Shown: positions 58,134-64,000 of the stretch, piece by piece | Layout of the letters: each line of letters opens with the position of its first letter | Numbering within the stretch: the first letter of the stretch is position 1 | DNA from: Gymnothorax reevesii | Lineage: Eukaryota > Chordata > Actinopteri > Anguilliformes > Muraenidae | Direction: 5' to 3' | NCBI GenBank assembly: GCA_029721435.1 | Contig: CM056578.1 | Location: 14,693,411 to 14,757,410, forward strand | Length of the DNA: 64,000 bases | Notes under the pieces: generated by a model | Seen by the model: the letters and a program-made list of their open reading frames with translations, nothing else | Database searches by the model: none | What the model was told of the DNA's origin: nothing | Made by a program: the position numbers and the translations under genes

Positions 58134-58417
58134 CAGGGGTGGGCAATCACGGTCCTATCAATTCCTATCAATTACCCCGACTAATTGAGTTAATTGATAG
58201 CATGCACAAAGATAGATTTTCGCTCTGATTCGATCAAAGGAAAATGTTTTATGAAGGGAGACAAGACTAGTCTTTGTAATTTCATGATAATTTAAAGAAA
58301 TGCGCATGAAACGTCATATTTCATAAATGGTTTGGCTAATTGAGACAATCAACTAATTAAAGACCAGACGTTGGTGTGAAAACCAGGGACAGATACAGCC
58401 CTCGCTGCCCACCTCTG
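58134..58417. mobile_element. hAT-type MITE
   Basis: Left tip CAGGGGTGGGCAATC pairs with right tip GCTGCCCACCTCTG. Flanks TCCTAGGG and TCTTCGGG agree at six of eight bases. Inner ACTAATTGAG and CTAATTGAGAC blocks recur. It is 284 bp and non-coding. Confidence 0.7.
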
Positions 58418-59204
58418 TCTTCGGGTGAAGATTTTCCAGGAATTCCATTTTTTACTGTTTACGTGTGGACAGAGGAAACAGAGTTTTCGGCTCGTGACTT
58501 CAGGGTGTGTGCACCTTATAGCACGCGATTAAGGCTTGAATTTGACCCACATGGTGTTAAATTAAATTGTATCATGCCTGTTGGTTTGGCATGCTTTCTA
58601 CCGCACCCTAATTGCGTTTTTGCATCTTCGTGCAACAGAGATTTTTTTTTTTTAGAAAAACGTTGGAGGAAAAACTCCATTTTTGAAAATACATGACTGC
58701 ATGTGGAATAGGCCCTAGTGAACTTCTCCAGAACTCAGGTGTGTGCAGTCATTGTGTGAGATCCTGGCTTTGCTTATAATCCTAAAAAAGGATTTTGGCA
58801 AAGAAATACGTATGAGTAATACTCAAGTGACATTATAAATTCTTATGACATAATTTGGCACATGAGCTTCAGGTTTTATTTTTAGTTTTGTTCACAGTGG
58901 AGGGAAAATGATAACCCTATTCGCACAGATCCTGCATTACTTCCTGGACAATTTGTTCCCATTGCTATCACATATTATCAACGCTGCCAAACAGAAAATT
59001 CATTACAATGTGCTGAGAAGCTGTTATCAGGAAGTGAGACCCAGAAAACAAAATTGTTCTGTATTCAAACTCATCTTGTGTGATAAAATAAAAAAAAGAG
59101 CAAGCCTGAGCGTGATTTTTTTTTTCTCTAAAAGATAAACATCATAGAACCTCCTGTGAAGTAATTTAATCATAATATTATTTTACCCTAGGGAGCATGA
59201 TGGT
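58418..59204. other. No gene seen
   Basis: Nothing recognised; a T run at 58639-58650. Confidence 0.45.
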
Positions 59205-59290
59205 ATAGTGAAGTGGTAATCAACCCTGTTCCTGGAGATGTACCATCCTGAAGGTTTTCACTCATACTCTAGCAAAGCTCAACTCATTCA
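59205..59290 (+). repeat. Fragment of a fish hAT-type repeat
   Basis: AATCAACCCTGTTCCTGGAG then ACCATCCTGAAGGTTTTCAC-like blocks match a repeat end I know as common in fish. The rest is not recognised. Confidence 0.45.
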
Positions 59291-60013
59291 ATGGCCCCAC
59301 ATCACAGTGCCAGGGCTCAGGGGTGCCAAATCAGGGTTTGTAACCTCTGGCGCTGTGGCTGCTTTTCTCACTCATTTTAGCATTTTAATTTCTCTCAGTG
59401 CTATTCATCACTCAAACATAATTGTTTTTTTTATCCACACCCTTGGCTTTTATTTTATTGTTTATTTTTTTTCGCACACAAAAATTCATTGTACCCAAGT
59501 GAAATGGCTGTGAACATATTCTCACCCGAATTTTGCAAAATAAATAAATAAATAATTGAATAAAATAAAATACACACACACAAAACTTGTTGCCTATTTA
59601 TCAGCCCAGCTTTTCAGCTGGATATTCATTTCATGTCTTGTCCTTCAGTTAGTTTCAGTATGTTTACTTCAGTTTTTCCCTTGCCTTTGGCAGAGTACCT
59701 CGGTTCTCCTGGTTCAGTGCATGTGCACTGTTTCTTTTTGGCCTGTGTGCCATCATTCCTGTGTCAGGGTTCCAAATAAAACCTTCTGGATCCTGTATCT
59801 GGTGTCCCCCTCACCATTCCTTAACACTTTTATCATGTTCCGTATACCCTTAGCTCTCGATAGAGGTATAATTTGACCTGCTTCAATGAGTGTCTGCTTT
59901 AACTGAAGCTAAGGCTGCGTTCAAACTGTGTGTATCTCAATAGACCAGTTCGGTTTAAGGCCGGAGGTCCGCGCGCACATGTGCTGTAGAGCTGATGTGG
60001 GGCAAAAGGAAAT
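59291..60013. other. No gene seen
   Basis: Pyrimidine-rich 59640-59850 with an AATAAAACC signal at 59777, in the style of the LTR-like segments at 44719 and 51010. Not resolved. Confidence 0.35.
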
Positions 60014-60184
60014 ATAGTGGCGACTTGTTGCGTGATGGGGTGCACATACCGGTATCGTAAAGACGGGGGCATGAGGTTTTTTAGTGTTCCCCATGGCAAG
60101 AGACAATGCAAGGCATGGATTTGAGCTATAAATTGGAAGAACTTTGTCCCGAATGATCACACTAGAGTCTGCAGTTCTCATTTT
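60014..60184 (+). pseudogene. Broken THAP zinc-finger exon
   Basis: From 60014 the frame reads IVATCCVMGCTYRYRKDGG, then FFSVPHG, CKAWI, a TGA at 60122-60124, INWKNFVPND, and VCSSHF. This is the C2CH layout of a THAP DNA-binding domain: the paired cysteines at the start, the invariant Trp, the Pro in VPND, and Cys-x2-His-Phe at the end. The first codon is ATA where ATG would be expected, and the TGA sits where arginine is common. After VSSHF-like sequence a related reading continues only in another frame (LVDPNNVD). THAP domains occur in host regulators and in P-element- and other transposase families; no catalytic domain follows here, so the source is unknown. It is clearly non-functional. 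Confidence 0.72.
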
Positions 60185-62421
60185 GTCAGCCTGACCTCGT
60201 TGACCCAAATAATGTTGACCTTACACTGTTTCCCAACAAATGAAAGGATCTCACACCGACTCAAGCTAAAAGGAAAGAGCAATCTGATCGGAGAAATATA
60301 GTTAAGGCACTGGCTGATATTAAATAATTTAAGTTGAACCACTAATCGACAAACAATTATTTCATCTGTTGTTGTTTCAAGATGTTATTGTTATTGCATT
60401 GTCCAGTTTTTGTATCCACATTTTAAAAGGAACTAGCTTTGTTTTATCTTGTAGGCTATACATGACGTTAAGTAGATGTTGAACTACGCAAACAAATATC
60501 AAGCCAAAGGGGGAATGTTAGTGCCATACGATGACAGTCTAGGTCAGCTCTGAGGGGCTTACATTACAGAACTTAACCCCTCAGAGCTAAGTGTAGGTGT
60601 GGTTTTTTATTTTGCTGCTTCCAATAATCATTTGGTTTCCTTGTGATTATGATTTCATAATCACTTGCAATATATAGCCAACAAAGTTGAATTTGCTTAC
60701 GGCCGTGAAATGTCATTAACACCGCTATGATTGGGTCCCACGCCCCAAGTCAGCTAATGGCTACAGTGTTCTTGCGTGCACACATGATCCTAATCTCCTC
60801 TCAACATGGTTAAGTGCGCACGTACACGTGTGAAAGACAAGGCCAGATCATTACTGTTTAACTGAACGCTACACGTTTGATTTCAGATTTTCATCTGTGC
60901 TGAAAATAACAACGTCAAGGACTTGCCTTGACAGTATCTCGCCGATATAGTCTCTCAAATCTCCATTGCGCCGAAGAAGTCAATGCTTTCAGTTTGTAGG
61001 AGAAAATTAATAGAGCTTAGTCTAGCTATATCGTCAGGGGGAAAAGAATTTTGGATCCAACCTCCACTTTTTTCGGCTTTTTATTTTGTCAGAACTATTT
61101 TAAAAGGGGGAAGCTAGCAACCCGGTGTGTCATCAGTGATATGACAGCCGCCGTTAACATATGCTACTGATACGAATAGCAACACTTGAAACTAAACTCT
61201 AAATTTCCTTAACTGGATAAGCTTACATATCTTAATGTTTCTCTGGGTACCCAAACATCAATCGATATTGGCGTAGTTTGAATACTGAATTCTTAATCTC
61301 GCCAGACACAAAATTTACGCTGCACACTCTAGAATGCTGTTGGGAAAAAAATATTCATGTTCATAGTCTGAATCCACGCTGTAAACTGCCTTGTACCACG
61401 AGGAAAGCAAAAGAACTTAAGAACTCACCTTATCAATACGATTTGTGCATCTTCTGCCCCACATAGAATGCAAAGAGACAGTAGAGATAGACACTCCAAA
61501 TCTCCAAATCAGTTGCCCAGCACTAACCTGAAGACAGGTGGAAAGAATGACAGCGAGAGCAGTCAGCACTGACAGACACCGTTGTGTGTGTGACCTTGTG
61601 TTCCGAAGTTCTGAAGTGAGCACTAGCCGAATCACAGCCAAAGCTACGTGAATATTAAAAGTAGCCTTATACCATGGTCTGGGTGAATACTCTTTTCTGA
61701 TTGGCTGGCACGTATGCATTTAAACCGTGGAACCCCACAGGTAGTTCGGCTACGGTAGTTTCACCATTCGAAATTCATCCACTAGCCAACTTGTAACCCT
61801 AGCAACGTTAAACCTGGTATTCGGCTGGGTACAACAGAAACCTAGCTGCTCATTTATCTCTAGTAAATTTGGCGGCGTCATATAAGTTGCATCCTATGGG
61901 GCGGTTAACTATAGGTATTCAAGCGATAATGACTGGAAATATTATAGCAGCAAAGTTATCAGGCTTTACTCATTAAACGATTGTAATTGTGTATGGTTAC
62001 AAAGGAAGCTAACGTGTCCACTTCATGTATCAGCAACTGCTGACAGTTCGCTAGCTATGTGCTATGCCAGCAGACTGATTTTAGCTGGCTGACTACGGAA
62101 ACTGTCATAAGTTCATTGTAATTGTGGGTAGCAAGTTAGCTACAGTCTGCATAATCGCACATAATGTTGCATTATGCATAATCTCCATTTCTGCTGGAAT
62201 CCGTTATCAAATCATCAGCTGGTAAATGGATGTAAGCCTGTGCAAAAATTCTTTCTCCATGAACGTAAGATGAACTAAGATAGCTGGTTCAGTTTAACTT
62301 GGCCTACAGTATTGGCAGCTCGTTTTTCTTTTTTAAGTGCAAAACTTACATCAAAAATTTCTGAATGCTGCGATTTGATATGGCTGGCAAATGACCATGG
62401 TATCAGTGGGACAATCAATGG
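60185..62421. other. No gene seen
   Basis: Moderately GC-balanced in places (60700-61060) but with no recognisable coding block. 61705-61735 has ATGCATTTAAACCGTGG, resembling the arm of the palindrome at 62422. It could be the rest of a THAP-bearing transposon, but nothing proves this. Confidence 0.4.
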
Positions 62422-62529
62422 GAAGGTGAGCATTCCATGGTTTTAATGCACTTCGCGGAGGCAACCACCCGACGCGAAGCGGTTATTTGCCTCCGCGTCA
62501 TGCATTAAAACCGTGGAATGCACACCTTC
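62422..62529. repeat. 108-bp near-perfect palindrome
   Basis: The left arm GAAGGTGAGCATTCCATGG then TTTTAATGCA and CGCGGAGGCAA mirrors the right arm TTGCCTCCGCG, TGCATTAAAA, CCGTGGAATGCACACCTTC. A 20-25-bp loop contains GACGCGAAGCGG, and CTTCGCG/CGCGAAG can form an alternative inner stem. It is probably a foldback MITE. Confidence 0.85.
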
Positions 62530-62673
62530 TTGTTAATTATCCCTTACACATGCCATTGTGTACTATATGGAGTGAAGTGATAAAGTTGCAATGAGTTACA
62601 GTCATCATATTGAGTAGTTGAGTGCCTATGCACTTTCTGTTACTGTAGATTCTCTTATTGTAGATCATGTATT

Positions 62674-62935
62674 ATAGGGCGGCACGGTGGCACAGTGGTT
62701 AGCACTGCTGCCTCACAGCAAGAAGGTTGTGGGTTCGAAGGTTGTGGGCCTTTCTGTGTGGAGTTTGCATGCTCTCCCCGTGTTCGCGTGGGTTTCCTCC
62801 GGGTACTCCGGTTTCCCCCATCCACAAAAACCCACCTCATATGAACACTTCAACCAGTACCCCTGACCAAGGAACTGGCATTAGAACTGGAGTTGGTCCC
62901 CGGGCGCTGCTGTGTGGCTGCCCACTTCACACAAT
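62674..62935 (+). mobile_element. SINE with tRNA-like head, 5' part
   Basis: GGGCGGCACGGTGGCACAGT starts it. The A-box-like TGGCACAGTGG and B-box-like GGTTCGA (62730) are correctly ordered, about 40 bp apart. The body CTTTCTGTGTGGAGTTTGCA, GGTTTCCTCCGGGT, ACCCCTGACCAAGGAACTGG matches 33285-33480. The tail is missing beyond GGCTGCCCACTT. Confidence 0.75.
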
Positions 62936-63154
62936 TATCAGCTTTTTAAACACTCTACAATTGCATCTGTGGTTGGAACAAAATCCAGCATACACAGTAA
63001 AGCACCAGGACCGAGTTTGAGAACCACTGCTTATATTGAATTCGAAGTTGTTCTGGGTCTGCCTCCTCGCTGACCATCTCATTGTGCTTATTTCTGCAAA
63101 GAAAAGATTACAGAGGAGAGAGGAGGGAGCTCTGAGCTGGGTTACATGAGAGTG

Positions 63155-63303
63155 CAACACATTCTCATCCCGACTGGTCATATGGTGACTCTGCCTGATA
63201 AGCATCGATATACGACGATAAAGGAGGCTTTTGATATCATTATTTGACAATTAGATTTAGAGTTCGGGTTTAGGGTTGGGGTTAGGGAGTAGTGTTCCTT
63301 TTA
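63155..63303. mobile_element. Half copy of the telomere-motif MITE
   Basis: ACATTCTCATCCCGACTGG then GCATCGATATACGACGATAA and GGGTTTAGGGTTGGGGTTAG (in blocks) parallel 18744-18890. It stops where the Tc1-like element begins at 63306, so that insertion probably removed or separated the other half. Confidence 0.65.
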
Positions 63304-63305
63304 CA

Positions 63306-64000
63306 ATCCCAATTCCGAAATAGTTGGCACAAAGTGCAAATTCTGAATAAAATCAAATCGCAATGACGTTCAAATCACACCAGCCAGAATTTTATTCACA
63401 ATAGAACAGAGATAACATAGCGAATGTTGCAACTGAAAAATGTTAAAATTGTATCCAGAAAATGAGCTCATTTCAAATTTTATGGCTGTTAGAGGTCTCA
63501 AAAAAGTTGGGACAGGGGCCTGTTTACCATGGTGTAGCATCCCCTCTTCTTTTTTAACACAGAGTGGAGTAGTCTGGGCACTGAGGAGAAAAGTTTCTTG
63601 AGATTAGCCACTGGAATTTAATCCCACTCTTGTGTAATACAAGCTTCCAGCTGCTGGAGAGTTTTGGGTCTCCTTTGATGGACTTTTCATTTCATTATGT
63701 GCCAAATGTTCCCAATCAGTGAAAGATCAGGACTGCAGGCAGACCAGTTCAGCACACGGACTCTTCTACTACGAAGCCTTGCTGTTGTAATTGCTGCAGT
63801 GTGTGGTTTTGCATTGTCCCGCTGAAATACACAAGGCCTACCTTGGAATAGATGTCATCTGGAGGGGAGCATATGTTGCTCTAAAACGTTTATATACCAT
63901 TCAGCATTCATGGTGCCTTTTTAAAACATGCAAGGGTCCCACACCATATGCACTAATGCATCCCCATACCATCAGAGATGCTGGCTTTTGAACTGAATGC
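63306..64000 (-). mobile_element. Tc1-like element, cut by the window end
   Basis: The left end CAATCCCAATTCCGAAATAG follows TA (63304-63305). The terminal repeat runs to about 63500, and then the minus-strand transposase follows. It is the same family as the remnant at 32166 and shows the uninterrupted sequence at both insertion points there. Confidence 0.88.
63535..64000 (-). pseudogene. Tc1-like transposase C-terminal part, partial
   Basis: Read toward lower coordinates: FQRDNAKPHTAAITTA keeps the second catalytic aspartate, then RVRVLNWSACSPDLS. The third block reads LIGNIWHIMK, so the catalytic glutamate is replaced by glycine, followed by a TGA. Further residues (RRPKTLQQLEACITQEWD) and a second stop follow before the terminal repeat. 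The N-terminal and first-aspartate parts lie outside the window. It is inactive by substitution and nonsense. Confidence 0.85.

Overview
The window looks like gene-poor DNA of a ray-finned fish nuclear genome. It has no operons and no bacterial signals. It is AT-rich, full of CA/TA microsatellites, and packed with transposable elements of types typical of fish: several Tc1-like families, hAT-like and palindromic MITEs, a TTAA-site element, an L2-type LINE, tRNA-derived SINEs and a Gmr1-type Ty3/gypsy retrotransposon. The species cannot be told from sequence alone. I find no convincing host protein-coding gene; every recognisable protein is of transposon origin or is a relic.

Layout. 1-3.5 kb: unique AT-rich DNA, a MITE half, and a MITE nested inside another inverted-repeat unit. 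3.56-5.2 kb: Tc1-like element with a dead transposase. 5.5-10.6 kb: minisatellite-like DNA, microsatellites, repeats shared with 15 kb and 25 kb, and a solo Tc1 end. 10.67-12.2 kb: Tc1-like element with IR/DR ends. 13-19 kb: scattered repeats, a Tc1-type MITE (17.7 kb) and a MITE with telomere-like motifs (18.7 kb). 19.5-22.5 kb: Tc1-like element whose left end is split by a 1.46-kb inverted-repeat element that carries a LINE endonuclease fragment. 27.1-28.55 kb: Tc1-like element. 29.9-34.5 kb: a pile-up of Tc1 remnants with hAT-type and SINE insertions inside them.

34.98-41.04 kb is the centrepiece: a complete LTR retrotransposon on the minus strand. It has two 497-bp LTRs that read as identical, a 4-bp target duplication, a primer-binding site, a polypurine tract and one uninterrupted Gag-protease-integrase-RT-RNase H frame of about 1604 codons. 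Integrase lies before reverse transcriptase, the order that defines Gmr1-type elements. It is the only element here that looks recently mobile.

41.39-44.69 kb: a 3.3-kb non-coding element flanked by TTAA, built from internal duplications. 44.7-45.8 kb: a unit bounded by direct repeats. 45.9-47.8 kb: 5'-truncated L2-type LINE. 53-55.3 kb: a MITE splitting a tandem repeat, then a decayed gene of an uncharacterised transposase-like family (54.5-55.2 kb). 57.6 kb: SINE. 58.1 kb: hAT-type MITE. 60.0 kb: broken THAP zinc-finger exon. 62.4 kb: 108-bp palindrome. 62.7 kb: SINE. 63.3 kb to the end: another Tc1-like copy cut by the window edge.

The parts do not form a pathway. They are a layered record of insertions, and their nesting gives relative ages. 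The older Tc1 copies have lost catalytic residues or blocks of coding sequence, while the Gmr1-type element is intact.
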